Source: Fennellomyces sp. T-0311
Lineage: Eukaryota; Mucoromycota; Mucoromycetes; Mucorales; Lichtheimiaceae
Assembly: GCA_025266875.1 (NCBI GenBank)
Contig: JALLLT010000048.1
Coordinates: 124,001 to 188,000 of the forward strand
Reading direction: 5' to 3'
Length of the DNA stretch: 64,000 nucleotides
The position numbers and the translations under genes were made by a program. The notes under the pieces are model-generated. The model made no database searches. It was not told the origin of the DNA and was given only the letters and a program-made list of their open reading frames with translations. Shown here piece after piece: positions 23,752 through 35,990 of this stretch (position 1 is its first letter; the number at the start of each line of letters is the position of its first letter).

Positions 23752-26591
23752 CTAGAAGATCAAGCGCTGATAGTTCACTAAGGAAAGTCCCTGGCCGCGC
23801 AACAGCAGCGTGATGGAATCGTCCAGATTCTCGTGAAGATAAGTGAACGCAGGAATCTCTCCCTTGGTCCACTCGTCATAGAAGCAGCTGACAAGCGCGC
23901 TAAGCGAGTCATTGCTTTCTCTGTACTCGATTCCCCAGTTCACGGTCGTGTTATACTCCAAATTGTATGTGATGATGGAGCCCACGATCTTGTCCTTTTC
24001 CGTCTCTTGTCCCTGAGACCAACCCTTGATGATCGTGTCGTTCCTGGGAGTTTCAAACTTGACACGGCACAGTAAACTGTTGTGCGCCGTGTATTGGGCG
24101 TTGACTTGACAAATACCGTTTGCGCAGCTCTTGTCCAACACATTGACTATCATTTCATCGGGACGATCGGCGTAAATTGGTACAAGACTTGTCTGGTACT
24201 TGCACCGTGTTTGGTGCGTCTTGAAAGGCTCACAGTGAATCGTTGCTGCTTCATTTTCAGGCAGGGCAGCTTCCAATGAATCGGGAACACCGGCCGCAGC
24301 TGTCATGGAAACTGTTGCCAAGCCGGACGTCACGTTGTACTCTTGTCCAAAAATGATCTTGTTGGGTGACCAGCCGCTGTTAAATGGTTGGAGGACGGAA
24401 CAAATTGCAAACAAAAGCACCAGAATCGTGGTAATGACAAGAGCTGCCGAACCTCGTTGACCCGCGTAGTTGATCCATGGCTGCAGCTGCAACGCCATCA
24501 AAACAATAGGGAATGCAACAAGCGCATAAACTAAAATCTATTATTAGTTTTTTTCTGTTGTTCGTCGCGATAGTCTGAATTATTGTACCTGCAATTTCGG
24601 GTGTACCATCAACCGTCGCGTGACGCATAGAGTCCATCACAAGAAAAGTTTGATCAACCATGACGGCAATGGGAAGACCAACTTGTGTCAAAAAGACTAG
24701 AGAAAGGCGAGCGCGACTTTGTGCTGGAATAGCATGATAGATAACGCAAGCAGCGGCATTGCCTACAAAAGCGAACATGGCAAAGTATAAAACAGCCACG
24801 TGCTTTGTGCCAGCATAAGTGCTGGCAATCAACAGGATCCACCAGAATGTGGTTAAGCCATACATGCTCGCGTCAACTGATGATAAAACTTCATGCATAG
24901 TTCCGGACTTGGAACACAGCATTTGAGATAGAGTCACGGCAAGGATAGAAGCAACAAAGATGTAAATTCCCACAGCTATAACATTGCCATAAGTGACCTG
25001 GTACAAATGTGTTAGCCGTAATATAAATAAAAATAATTTGTAATCATTTACCATTGGGTTCATATTGACCAAAGCAGCAGATGCTGCTGCCGCAAAGACA
25101 ATGGTAAACAACACGGCAGCAAGCGTAGCCACAAATCCTCGCGCCACAACAGCCATTCGCTGCTTGAGATGGCCGGCCTTTGCATCACCGGCAACAGCCA
25201 AAGTCCAAGCCAAAGCAAGGAGGGGTGTTAAAATAAGTGCAATGATATTGGACGCGCCGTGGGTTCCAAAATCGTAAGCAAACATGAACTTGCCGAGGAC
25301 ATCGTAGTAGACGAGGTTCTCTTCATGCGTTTCAGTGAAAAATTCGTTATTTTGATCCATGGCGCGCATGGCAGATAATGTCATTTGACCCATGTGTTGA
25401 AGGGCTTCGGGAGTAGTGTGGTTCAAATGATCGCGAGGCGTGTGATAGTGCGATCGAGGAGCATAGAATGCAATATCCATGCCAGGGGCACCTGCCGCTT
25501 GCAGAATAGTGTAATCGGTGTCACTATTGAATGTGTGAGAAACATTACTTTTGCTTGTGGGGATACTCACCTTTTCAAAAGTCCTAGTTGGAACATGTCG
25601 TTACCCAATGGGGTAGCGTGAACCAACGAAGCGGATCCTAGCAACTTTGCTGCCGGCAGACTGCTGCATCGGAAAAGTAAGGCTCGACCTCCAGCACCAG
25701 CTCCCTCTAATTGTATACAATCAGCTTATTGCAAGTATATAAAAACGAATCCTCATTTACCAAGGTTAATAAATAGCTTGACAGTCTTGAACCAAGGATG
25801 CAATACGAATTGTTTGGCACCAATCAATCCTCCTTCTTCAAAATTGTTGAACAAAAAGATCATGCTGTGCTGAGGAGGATGATGGACAAAGTAGCGTAGC
25901 AACTCCATTTCCACAGCAACACCCATACCATCATCCGTCACACCGTAACTTGTAGGTACACTGTCTGATCCAAATCTGTGAGCATAAAGTACATCATATT
26001 TGTCGAGACCAAAACATACCATAATGCGCGTTTACCAAAATTGCATCATCAGTACCAGATTGCCCTCGAATACGAACAATCAAATTGCGCGATGCAACCA
26101 CCCAATGTTCATCTAATAGCAAAAAAAAGAGCATGTTCATCCCTCTTGTAATTCATGTAGCAAAGGAAAATAAGTAACTTACTATCATTGAACCAATCGC
26201 TAGAAACAGCAAGGGTAGTTTGATCATCGGTGATAACATCGACGACAACACCAGTTTCTTTTGCTTCGGCTTGCAAATCCAGAGCAATAGAGTCAAGCCA
26301 TTTCTTCATTGCGATATTTTGACGAGAGTTGACCGAGTGAGGCTCGGTCAGTTTGGATAAATATTCTTCGTATGCGTGAATACCAGGGAATCCGTCAACG
26401 GCAGCAGCGGCAGCGTCCGAGAGAGGTATGGGTAGTGACGACCGAATGGCGTATACAAGAAGCGACACGATTGCGAGAAAACCGAACGTGAGAGTGTATG
26501 TCCATAGTGTTGACTTGGTCTGAGGAGTTCTAGGGGGAGAGCGAGGCCGTAACAACGGTGTCTCTTCCGAAATGGCACCGTCCCTCGACAT
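23752..26591 (-). CDS. Vacuolar membrane zinc protease, M28 family (Pff1-like)
   Basis: The N-terminus carries a cytosolic segment (MSRDGAISEETPLLRPRSPP) with an acidic dileucine-like EETPLL vacuolar sorting motif. A membrane segment follows (TLTFGFLAIVSLLVYAI). The M28 peptidase domain then shows the zinc motifs: NAHYDSVPTSYG, formed by using the acceptor ending GATCAG rather than the earlier CACAG, then TDDGMG, FNNFEEGGLIGAK, and the final His region APRSHYHTPRDHLNHTTPEA. The C-terminal half has several membrane segments (for example ASNIIALILTPLLALAWTLAV) and a lumenal domain with several Cys residues, ending at the stop 23752-23754. Family members are multipass vacuolar membrane metallopeptidases of fungi. 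About seven exons were read by eye. All catalytic elements seem present. Confidence 0.9.
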
Positions 26592-27158
26592 TGCAAAAGG
26601 AAAAAAGAAAAAAAAAGGAGGTGAGTGAATTATGGTCTCACGCGTCGGTGAGGATTATAAACGCCCGTGCAGTTGGTCGGAGCGCACATGATTCGAGTAT
26701 AACCAATGGTTTGATTGATATGCAATCAGATAATGTATTTTAAACTTTTTTTGTAAAGCATTTGGAATTATACATCACTAATCCCATCAGTAACTGGCAC
26801 AGAGCTTCTTGATCAGGCCGCAATATCCATTCGTCGTAATTTAATGCGGGGTGTCATCAGGTTGCACGATCTCAATGATGTATCACTCTGAAGGGTCAAA
26901 AAAAGTCCAAACCGGGATTACGTAAGGGGCCAAAAACGGTAAGGATTTTGAAATGCACTGTCTGGAAGACAAATATCCACGCCGCGGGTTCATATGCCAA
27001 CGGTACGTCTACACTATCAAGTGTTCTGAGATCATATCGCAGCGTATATGTTTTTTTTTTACTGTATGGTGGGTACTTCCCATGTGACGATGGCAAACGG
27101 TCATAAAAAATATCGTGTTTAATTCAACAAAAAAGAATGCATTCTATATAGGATGATA
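26592..27158. other. Intergenic region, no gene recognised
   Basis: 5' flank of the M28 gene and 3' flank of the flavin reductase gene, which lies on the same strand. A GTATAAC stretch near 26697 and A/T runs are present, but no supported ORF. Confidence 0.6.
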
Positions 27159-28187
27159 TTATTCGGCCTTGGCGTCCAAGGTGGATGGCAACGGGGTCAA
27201 ATCGGGCTGCACAAAGCGGTGCCGCGCTTCTTTGGACTTTAAGACTTGGGGAGAGTAATACCTGTGGATATACCGACGATCCGTGAGTTGAGGAAACTGC
27301 TCAATGAATTCGAAGAAGTCATCTTCGTCTTTCAAATCGTTTGTTTTCTGCAAGGCCAAATCGACAAGATGAATGTAAAACGACGTGATGGTCTCGTGAT
27401 ATTCCTGTTGTTTCGAAGGGTTCATTTCAAAATGTCGACGAATTGCATCCTTGATAACCGATGTTGCCTTGTCTTTGCCCATCTCTCGCAAATAATTCCA
27501 AGCCATCCGAACATGTGCCCGATGAGTCCACAATCTTGCATCCAGATTCGAATCCTCGAACGCCTTCATAAACACTTGCTCACCGACACTGCGATAGCGT
27601 CGATCATGATATAGCAATGGCTGTGCTTCATCGCGGTGTCCATGCTTGCCGCCTACTCCGTGATCCACCTTGATAACCTTGGTGATCCACAACTCGTGGT
27701 CGCCCAATTCCAATACTTGAGATACCTTGCAATGCATGGATCCCAGTGTTCCCATGAGAACAGGAAGTCCTGTGATTGGATCATCGTAATACGGAATATC
27801 TTTGAACTGGTCCGCCTTGTCAGGCGAGGAAAAGGCTATCGATTGCTGAACTTGTTCGTGCGAAAGGACATTGACAATCATTCCCCCTGACGAATGCAAA
27901 AGGTCCGAGGCACGCGAAGGAACTCGGACACAGAAGGAAATGATTGGTTCCGGATGAAGACATATGGGTGTGAATGAAGAGACCGTGACGCCGCGTCGGT
28001 GTACCGTTGCGCCAATGTTGTCGCTGGTCGTCACGACAACCACAGGTTGAGGTACTCTTCGCATGACTTGTCGTACTTGATCCGATACTCCATTGCTGTC
28101 CAGAGTATACGTTCGCAATGCCAACCAAGGCCGCAACGTGCGCGTCAAGCACCGTTGTCGTGTCACAGCTGACAAGGTAAACAGCAT
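27159..28187 (-). CDS. Flavin reductase-like FMN-binding protein with a C-terminal helical domain
   Basis: Intronless, 342 residues. Residues about 1-30 (MLFTLSAVTRQRCLTRTLRP) look like a mitochondrial presequence: Arg-rich with no acids. Residues about 38-200 match the flavin reductase-like split-barrel fold: RRVPQPVVVVTTSD, GVTVSSFTPICLHPEPIISF, GMIVNVLSHEQV and HCKVSQVLELGDHELWITKV. Such domains bind FMN and reduce it, or act as short-chain flavin oxidoreductases. The rest (about 215-342) is helical (LDARLWTHRAHVRMAWNYLR, RHFEMNPSKQQEYHETITSF) and is not part of the usual reductase. It resembles a small helical domain that I recall as a separate uncharacterised protein in bacteria. The gene is head-to-head with the RFC subunit gene, 105 bp apart. 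Confidence 0.82.
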   Translation of the reverse strand: MLFTLSAVTRQRCLTRTLRPWLALRTYTLDSNGVSDQVRQVMRRVPQPVVVVTTSDNIGATVHRRGVTVSSFTPICLHPEPIISFCVRVPSRASDLLHSSGGMIVNVLSHEQVQQSIAFSSPDKADQFKDIPYYDDPITGLPVLMGTLGSMHCKVSQVLELGDHELWITKVIKVDHGVGGKHGHRDEAQPLLYHDRRYRSVGEQVFMKAFEDSNLDARLWTHRAHVRMAWNYLREMGKDKATSVIKDAIRRHFEMNPSKQQEYHETITSFYIHLVDLALQKTNDLKDEDDFFEFIEQFPQLTDRRYIHRYYSPQVLKSKEARHRFVQPDLTPLPSTLDAKAE

Positions 28188-28292
28188 GATATCCAGCCCT
28201 ACACAATCGCTGCCTCAATTTTTTCAGACACCACGCAAATAGCGTGAAGCGCAGCGCGTGTATAAGCGTGTTTTCCGCGTTTTTTTCAAACA
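28188..28292. promoter_or_regulatory. Short bidirectional promoter region (flavin reductase / RFC)
   Basis: Only 105 bases separate the two divergent start codons (28187 minus and 28293 plus). The stretch contains GCGTGAAGCGCAGCGCG. Its GCGT/ACGCG-like motifs recall fungal MluI cell-cycle boxes, though no perfect ACGCGT is present. Shared regulation is an inference from spacing only. Confidence 0.5.
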
Positions 28293-29742
28293 ATGAGCAA
28301 CTTTTTTTCACCGCAAACAGCAGCCAATCGGCAAGCGAACAATGTCAAAGAACAAATTCAACAAGTTCCTTGGGTTGAAAAATAGTACGTTGGTTTTTAT
28401 TTTTTCATCGTTTGATCTGCAAGCCCAGCTCAAAATGTTTAAAGTCGACCCAAGACCATGGACGAGATTTCATCGCAAGAAGCCGTTGTCAACGTTTTGA
28501 GGAAATCATTAACTTCAGAAAACGTAATCACTTCTAGACGCACACCAAAAAGATCTTGCTAACGTTATCCAAACTAGTTGCCTCATTTGCTCTTTTACGG
28601 TCCACCAGGCACAGGTAAAACGTCCGCTATCCTGGCGCTTGCACGGGAGCTCTATGGGTAATTGATTTGGACTCTGAGTATTTGCGAATGGCTAAATGGG
28701 CTGGATACAGACCTACAGCAGTATCATCACGCGTGCTGGAACTCAATGCTTCAGATGAGCGCGGTATCCAGGTGGTGCGAGAGAAAGTAAAAGACTTCTC
28801 GCGCAAGACATTATCAAAGGGAGATCCAGGATATCCGTCTCCTCGATTCAAGATTGTCATTTTGGATGAAGCCGATGCAATGACGCGTGATGCACAGTCT
28901 GCCTTGAGACGAACAATGGAGACTTATTCAAAAACGACGCGATTCTGTATCATTTGCAATTACGTTAGCAGGTAAAAAGAAAAGAGGCGCTGAGCAGAAA
29001 AGGGTCCGCGAGAAGGTTGAACTTTTTCGTGTCTAGAATCATCGAACCGATTACTTCTCGCTGTGCAAAGTTTCGTTTTTTGCCACTGCCTTTGGACAAT
29101 TTGACGGAACGCATCAACACAATTTGTGCTACCGAAAACGTCAAGCTTGCTGATGGAGTAAGATTGCGAGCGATTGTGGAATGAAGAGAGGTGCTGATTT
29201 GATATGCAAAATAGACAATGGACGTACTGATCAAGGCATCCAACGGCGATCTGCGAAAAGCAATTACGTTTGTGCAGAGTGCAGCGTCGTTCCATCGAAA
29301 TCAGCCTATCAAACCAAGCACCATCAATGAACTGGCGGGCGTACGTAATATATCTGCCATTTGTTGCGATTGATAAGCTAACGAACGGCTGCAGACTCTT
29401 ACAGAGGAGATGTTTGAAAAGGCGGTGAACGCATGGCAAACCAATAGCTACGACCGGATCTCGGCGGCTACGCAAGAGTTAATAAATGCCGGTTACGCAG
29501 GTGAAACAATTGCATTGCGGGTAAATGAAAAACTTTCTGTAATATCACGGAACCTTATTAACCTACTGGATCGACAAAAGATACACGACCATATTGCACG
29601 AAACGAAGCCATCACCACTGCGCAAAAGTCAGAAATCTCTCAACTGTTAGGAACAGCAGATATGTCGCTTGTTCATGGTGCAGACGAGCATCTTCAAGTG
29701 CTAAAACTCATGCTTGGCATTGCTTCAATTCTTGCCAAATAA
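28293..29742 (+). CDS. RFC2: Replication factor C subunit (yeast Rfc2 / human RFC4 type)
   Basis: A clamp-loader ATPase subunit that helps load PCNA at primer ends and also serves in checkpoint clamp loaders. About five exons. The N-terminus [14 protein letters not shown] leads to VPWVEKY, which joins across an intron to [14 protein letters not shown]. Walker A is [20 protein letters not shown], then [20 protein letters not shown], Walker [21 protein letters not shown], and the SRC motif [12 protein letters not shown] with sensor 2 in [13 protein letters not shown]. The C-terminal collar domain follows and ends [10 protein letters not shown] at 29742. All ATPase motifs are intact. [12 protein letters not shown] across an intron, together with [16 protein letters not shown], points to the Rfc2/RFC4 group rather than Rfc3, Rfc4 or Rfc5 of yeast. 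Confidence 0.94.
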
Positions 29743-29829
29743 TAAAAAAAAACTGTACATATTACGATGCAAACAATGGGGAATTAAGTATTAAGATTAA
29801 AAAAACTTGGTATATAAACAAAATGCAAA

Positions 29830-32800
29830 TCAGAACCATTTTCGCGGACCATGCTCTGGCACCACTGACACAGCGTACCCATCGTCATTTCGAACATCAT
29901 ACTCTTCTCGGCTCTTGTAGGGATGCGGTGAAGGAATGCCATGAGGTTTATACAGTCGAATCGTCGCTTCATCGAACGTAGGATACTTGCTAGACTCCAT
30001 TTCTTCCGTGGTGTTCTTTTCTGCCAGATCACATAGAATTTCATGCGGGATCCACGGAAAACTGATCAGCCCGCAACCTCCTTGGTACCAATTATCAAAC
30101 TTTTTGGCTTCCTGAACTTGCCGTTCCTGTTCGAGAGGGTGATAGGCGACGTAATACCATGCGGCAGCCTTTGCTTCCAGTTCTTCCCGTGGCATATCAT
30201 CAGGAAATTCAGCTAGTCGCCAATCGTTCCTGAACCGAACCATCTCTTTTCGAATATCATTCAACGCTTCGTACATCTTTTTGGACTTGTCCTTATGCAA
30301 CCAGTCAATGACAAAGCCAGTGACGAGCTCTGCCTCGGTGGTAATGCCATTCATTGTCATTTTTTCTCGGATCTGTCGATCATAGTACTGTTTAAGTAGC
30401 CGCGCTGCCCCGATGTATCGCTCCATATTGGGTGCCTGGATCCGGGGATCATAGTACTTGTCAATGATTGGGTTGGATAGATCTTCGCGATAATTTAAAT
30501 AGTCCTTGGGATCGATCTTGTGATATATCAGTCCAATGGCCTTTTCTGATTTCCACGATGGTTTTCCCTTTTTCTGCATAAAATCCGGATACGAGTTGAC
30601 TCTAAGCAGCTCCAGGTCTACGTTAGCCGGACATCCTGTCTTTGCATAATCTATTCAAGGATCTTTTAGTATCCCCATAACCTTCTTGCTTTATTTGCAA
30701 ATGCACTTACCGACAGCAATGGAATGCGCCCGGGCCAGTTCCAAGCAGTTCTTATCTGAAACGCCTTTCGGAGACCCATCAGCAATTGCTCTGTGAGCCG
30801 CTGAGATTTGCTTGATCTGATCGTTCAACATGTATTCGACGAAAAACGCTTGGACGTCTTCGATCGTAACTTTTGACAATTCTTTACCTCTCATCTTTGG
30901 ATAATCCATGGGTGGTTGGTTGCGACAAAAGTGCGGCGGGAACAATCGTTCATCCCAAATGACACTATATCATTTTTAGTATATAGGTATATTAAAAAAT
31001 AAACCTTAGCTTACGTGAACCAGTCGCCATCCAGATCGCCACCACCACACATACTGGGAATATCCCGTTCACCTTTGGATGAGAAGGCAAGTACGTTTCG
31101 CAAGTGTTTCAGTTTTGGACAATCGACTGCCTTGCACATACGGATATCACCAGGATGCAAAGTAGGTGATCGAAACACCATGACATCACCTTCAACGACT
31201 TGAGCCTTGCCGTAGGAATCGATATATCGAAGGAAAACCTCGTTTTCTCCAAGTGTTTCGGTTTCATCCAGCACACCCAGAACTGAGGCACCTTTGATAA
31301 CCGGAATCCGAGTTCGCTCCCTTGCTTCCTTTAGCCGATGAGCACGGAAGGCGGTCAGCGCATTCTTGATGAAAGGATCACCGCGCTCGAAAAATCCTGC
31401 TTCCACAATGCGGGCCAGGTCACGATTGTTGCCCAATCCGTCCATGGAGGCACGTAGTACCGCTCGTGCCTTGTCTCCATCCGTCATCATATCGTTCACA
31501 GAATTAACCATCTCGCTCAATATTTCCATAAATGCCTCGCCGGGAACTTCGAGTGAGTTGACGACCGACACCATGTCCACGTTCAACATGGCTATAGCGT
31601 ATGATGCTGCGGTGTTGATCTCCAAAACCTTGTGTTTTGTGCTAAACTTCATTTGACTGGGTCGTAGGACGATGGTGTTGGGTTTAATCCGCCTGTGGAC
31701 CGCTAAAACACCTTTTGCACCGCCTAATCTGAATTGAAAGGCGGTCGGTTTGTCTTTCCGTCCCATTACCTCCGCTATTTGATCTGCCAAATCCTGGGAT
31801 ATTCGACCTATGCCGTCAGAAAAAGTATGGTCGTTCCGTACAATATCTTTGAGCGACTTGATTTGATCCGACTGGACGGCAAAGACGGGCTGCGTTGTGG
31901 AGAAACACTACATTGGCTAATGAGTTTCATATGCGCGAATTACACTTGATATCGCATTTTTTGCTGCTGTACCTGGCCCATGCGTGCAGCGTACCGTGCG
32001 ACAACCGTCTCTTGGCTGAAATCACCCATCCACCTGCGAATATCTTCTACATTCAGGTCCTTTGTGGATGAGAAAAACCAACATCCACTGTTTCGTAACT
32101 GCGAAGCTGAGAAGCCGAGGAATTCATAATACCGGTCGCCAATCCGAATTCCGTGTCGGAGTGTGTCACGAATACGTTGACATACGCGACCCATACCGAA
32201 TGGCCCATTCCTGTCTTGTAAGTAAAGCGGCGTGTCGCCTTCCTCGACAAATTGAACGCGCAAGAACCGATCTGCATGATCCCAGAAACGTCTGATTACA
32301 CGATTCGATAGTTCCAGTTGGGGTAATTCGAAATGAATGGTCGTCGGGGTGACAAGTACCTTGTAAATATACGCAAAGTGAGGCTGGGGTCGAGGGCGAT
32401 GGCCAAGAGCAAGGTTGAATCGCTCATTCCAGATCTTCTTCAAGCTGGGCAATGGCTGCCAAATACGGCATTCTTCGCGAGTATATAGGATTCGGAGTGC
32501 GTCAACGGCGGCTTCGGGGGGTATTTTGCATAATAAGTTGTAGAATTCGCCTGGGATAACAAGTTCATGCAGTCGATAGTAGGAAATGAACGACTCGAGC
32601 GTGAAGAACAGTTCAAAGGAGTGTGCCATGCGTTTGAATCGGTCCAGATGGTTCGGTCGCACAGAATTTTTGAGTTCGACGTAGTTGAATAGCATTTTAC
32701 GATCGTCGTAGTTCATGTCTGGCACTATTTTGCGCCACTTTAGCAGCTTCATGAGGTAGAAGTAGGAGCTGGCGGTGACGGCATCCGTACTTCGTTCGGT

Positions 32801-33346
32801 CACTAGTCCAATTCGATATGTCACGCATTGACCATAGCCGCGTAGTGGAAATGGCTCGTCTCGAGCAAGAACGGAGCCTTCGTTGACAAATACGCAGGGC
32901 GGAAGTGCCACTACGCGTTCCCATCGCCTGTCTCTGGGTAGTCCCTTATCTTCCACGAGTCTCCACAGCCTGCCAGGACACTTGAGGATGAACGTATGTA
33001 TGGCTGTCCTCTCTTTGACGTGTCGTTCAGGTTGCTCCCTTCTGCCAAAGTGTTCAACTTTGATCGTATCCGCGATCGCCGTCAATGGAAAGTCAATGCG
33101 ATACGTCTGCTTTTCGTGGTCGAACGTGAACAGGATCTTCTCGTGCTTCTCGTCGTAGAGATAATGGACTTGCTGGTCGGTTTTGAATTCTTCGCGATAC
33201 GTGTTTGGCTTTGGCGTGTATCCCATGGAGAACCACTTGGCAGTCATGTTGATGAAGGCGGGTTTGGGCCCTGCAGCACCGCCACGATGACGTTTCTCCT
33301 GTGAGCCAGGTGGGGCAACAGTACGATCAGAAGCAGTAACTGTCAT
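29830..33346 (-). CDS. RNA-dependent RNA polymerase of the RNAi pathway (eukaryotic RdRP)
   Basis: Cellular RdRPs make double-stranded RNA from aberrant or transposon transcripts and amplify small-RNA silencing. The first exon (33346 to about 31945) encodes a long N-terminal region starting MTVTASDRTVAPPGSQEKRH. The second contains HTFSDGIGRISQDLADQIAE, the conserved entry of the catalytic domain, then GGAKGVLAV and the catalytic loop CGGGDLDGDWF (the DxDGD motif with all three Asp). The third exon has PPMDYPKMRGKELSK and the fourth the C-terminal helical region (VPWVEK-type motifs absent). It ends GPRKWF at the stop 29830-29832. The total is about 1,100 residues, in the normal range. The frame is open throughout, so the gene is probably active. 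Its presence indicates a working RNAi machinery in this fungus. Confidence 0.94.
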
Positions 33347-33718
33347 GACGTGGAAAAGCGGGAAGAAAAGAAAGTTTCAACAGACTGAGTTTCCTGGCTT
33401 TATAACAAAAAAATATTCAACTCCAGCTTAGAATCTTTGGCGCATTAAAGTGGATCCTCCACCTGCTGGCCACGTGAACCAAGATAAAACTGTAAAGCCC
33501 GCTTTTATAATATAATATTGTAGATGTAAAGACGAGACGGATATTCACAAAATGATGGTATAAGTGATGGAAGAGAAAAGAGATAAAGAGACGCGCCCAG
33601 CCATCCACAGCCGCCGCGTGGTAGGAATAATTAGGTATGTTGGCAGAGGGATCCAGAGATAACACAGCTCTCACATCGGGATCTCGTCAAATGAGTACGT
33701 TGATGACTAGCGGGGCGG
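33347..33718. other. Intergenic region, no gene recognised
   Basis: RdRP promoter side and 3' flank of the LRR gene. It includes AT-rich TATAATATAATATTG near 33508. No supported ORF. Confidence 0.55.
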
Positions 33719-35874
33719 TCAGCTTTGTTTTGCGTCAATGTTGGACGATGGTTCGCTTCTTACTATTGAAACATTGGAAGCATGAGGGTTTGTCGAGTCA
33801 CACGACACCGCCTTGCTGTGATAGTTGGCAGACATCCCATCATCGTGTGACCTAGGAGACGACGACGACGATGACGACGACGACGACGACAGCGTCGATG
33901 ATGAGGATGTTGCATTCAGGGCGTCCTCGGATTCTTCATCCTCTACCTCTTCAAGCTTTTGTGGAGTGTAATACATGTTGTCTTGGTATGACTGTTGCAT
34001 ATTCCGCGTGCACACAGCCACAATGTCGTTCTGCAACTCGGCCATTTCGACGTCGTTTGGCTATAACGGCATGCAGCTTTAATATCGCCAAACAGAGTGT
34101 ACAGCGTGCGTGCGTCGCTTACCGGTATATTAATATCCAAAAATGTCAATGTGTGATTCATCTTGATGGATATCGACAGTGCAAGCACACCAGCTATGGT
34201 GATTTGCGGATTGCGGGAGAGGTCAAGGCGGGCCAGCGTTGAGTTTTCAGGCAGACACTCAGCCAATGCAATGGCGGCGCTGGAATCCAAATCGGTGCCT
34301 GCCAAGTTCAATTCTCGCAAAAAGTGGTTTCTTGACAGAGCTGTTTTGATGCTCTGGATCTAAATATAGGCTGTTTGTTCAGTCTTTGTGTTTTACACGA
34401 AACGGCCAGGCTATCAACGTACACCTTCGTCCGATCTTAGCGCAATGGGGTTGTCTGAAAGATCAAGCACTTGCAAATGGTGGTTGGAAAGCTAAACAGT
34501 TGGTTTGTTGTCAACAAAGCGGAAACCTTACCAAAAAGGCAAGCTTACCAAAGCCTCGGCCAACTTTGCGCACTCATTTGGTTGGATTTGGCAATCGGTT
34601 AATAAAAGATGTGTCAGTGAGCGGTTGTTGTACAGCGCCTGGGCAATGGATGCTGCGGCTTGTTGCAGCGGATTGCCAGTCAAGTCCAACCGCTGTATTC
34701 CACGTCGAGGATACTCTCCCGTCTGCCAGTACATTTCGATAGGCTCGTCGTTGATCAACATGGCTGCTATCCACGGCGCGGCGTTTTGCGAAATGCGGTT
34801 GTGGCGCAATGAAACGAAGTTTAGCGAAGCCGACTGACGCACACCTCCAGCCAGAATCTCAACGAGAGGGCCTTTGAGTGAGCAGTGGTCCAAATACAAG
34901 GCTTGCAACGACGGAGCGATGTGGACCGCATGCGAGAGATAGCGCATAGCCCGTTTGTCGGGAGTGGTGCGAGATAGGTCGACGGATTTGATGGCCCTGG
35001 ACTGCAGAGAAAATTAATGGGCGGCTCCTCTTTGCCCCCGTCTCCCAGGACTCACTTGGCTAATATAAATAGAAATGTATTTGAAGCCATCCGCTTTGAA
35101 GGGATTTCCGGCCAGCTTCAATTCAGGGAGTCGATCGGTGATCAGCAAGCTATGCAACAATATTCGAACAGTCTATAATAGGAATCGAGTGCTGTGATTA
35201 GCCACCGCTGAATTTCTTGTCAAACCAATCTTGTTGTGCAACACCCCGTACCTCATCGTTCATGCTACAATTAGAAAGATCGAGGCTGCACAGACCGCAA
35301 TCTAACATGAGAATGTCCGCGATGGGCCCTGCGTGGCGATAGTCGATCATTTGGTTCGACAGGTCAATCGTCGTCAAGCGTGAGAAGCTTCTTTGATGCG
35401 GAGGAAAGGACGCACGATGAATGATAAACAGAGAGAAACGTTTCATTTAGACCTTGATGCGGTTTTATACGCACAAACTCACCAACTGGATCGCAACAAG
35501 TCCATGAAACTCTCCAGAGGCTGCTCTTCGCGGAGTCTGCATGCCCGTTCATAATACTTGGGCAACTCTCTGCACCGGCTCTCGTCTGGTTCGTCATCTT
35601 CAGAAGACGACGACTGGGATTGTTGACTGGCATCGGTCAACATGTCGTCTTTGTCATCTGCACTGTACAATATATACTCGGTCGTCAGCTTTCTGACGGA
35701 GAAAGTCACTCGTTTCAGGTCTTGTCTCGGCAGTGCAGGAACAGCGTAAGGATCGTCGACCGATGAATACAGCTTGGACTGAATGCGAGTGAGCCACGAA
35801 GTCGTTGACCCTGTTGAAGTGACGGATGGCGGCTTTTTGTGCGGCTTTTTCAAAATGCCCTTGTTGGTGGTCAT
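33719..35874 (-). CDS. Leucine-rich-repeat protein with a PP1-docking motif (PPP1R37-like), copy A
   Basis: The N-terminus (MTTNKGILKKPHKKPPSVTS) leads to LKRVTFSVRKLTTEYILYSA, in which RVTF is a canonical RVxF docking motif for type 1 protein phosphatase. An acidic Ser-rich linker follows, then LPKYYERACRLREEQPLESF. The rest, spread over about seven exons, consists of RI-like leucine-rich repeats: LTTIDLSNQMIDYRHAGPIA, LQALYLDHCSLKGPLVEILA, LNFVSLRHNRIS, IQRLDLTGNPLQQAAASIAQ, LTHLLLTDCQIQPNECAKLA and LARLDLSRNPQITIAGVLAL. A Ser- and Asp-rich tail ends at 33719-33721. The order (RVxF, then long LRR) matches PPP1R37/LRRC68, a PP1 inhibitor. A paralog with the same architecture lies at 52047-55110. 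The start at 35872-35874 is head-to-head with the MOD5 gene. Confidence 0.83.
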
Positions 35875-35990
35875 TGCACGCTGGAAGTATTTTAAGAAAA
35901 AAGCAAAAGACCTGCACACTGACCCACGAAAGCTTGAAATCCCCGCCCTATTCGATCGTCACCGCAAACATTTTTTTTTCCTTATTGTTT
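35875..35990. promoter_or_regulatory. Short bidirectional promoter region (LRR-PP1 copy A / MOD5)
   Basis: Divergent starts at 35874 (minus) and 35991 (plus) leave 116 bases, with a T-run (TTTTTTTTTCCTTATTG) just before the MOD5 ATG. No clear TATA box. Confidence 0.45.

Noticed and set aside
26870..26900. C/D-box snoRNA suggested by ATGATGT and CTGA
   Set aside because: The two boxes are only about 10 bases apart, far too close for a C/D snoRNA, and no terminal stem is seen.
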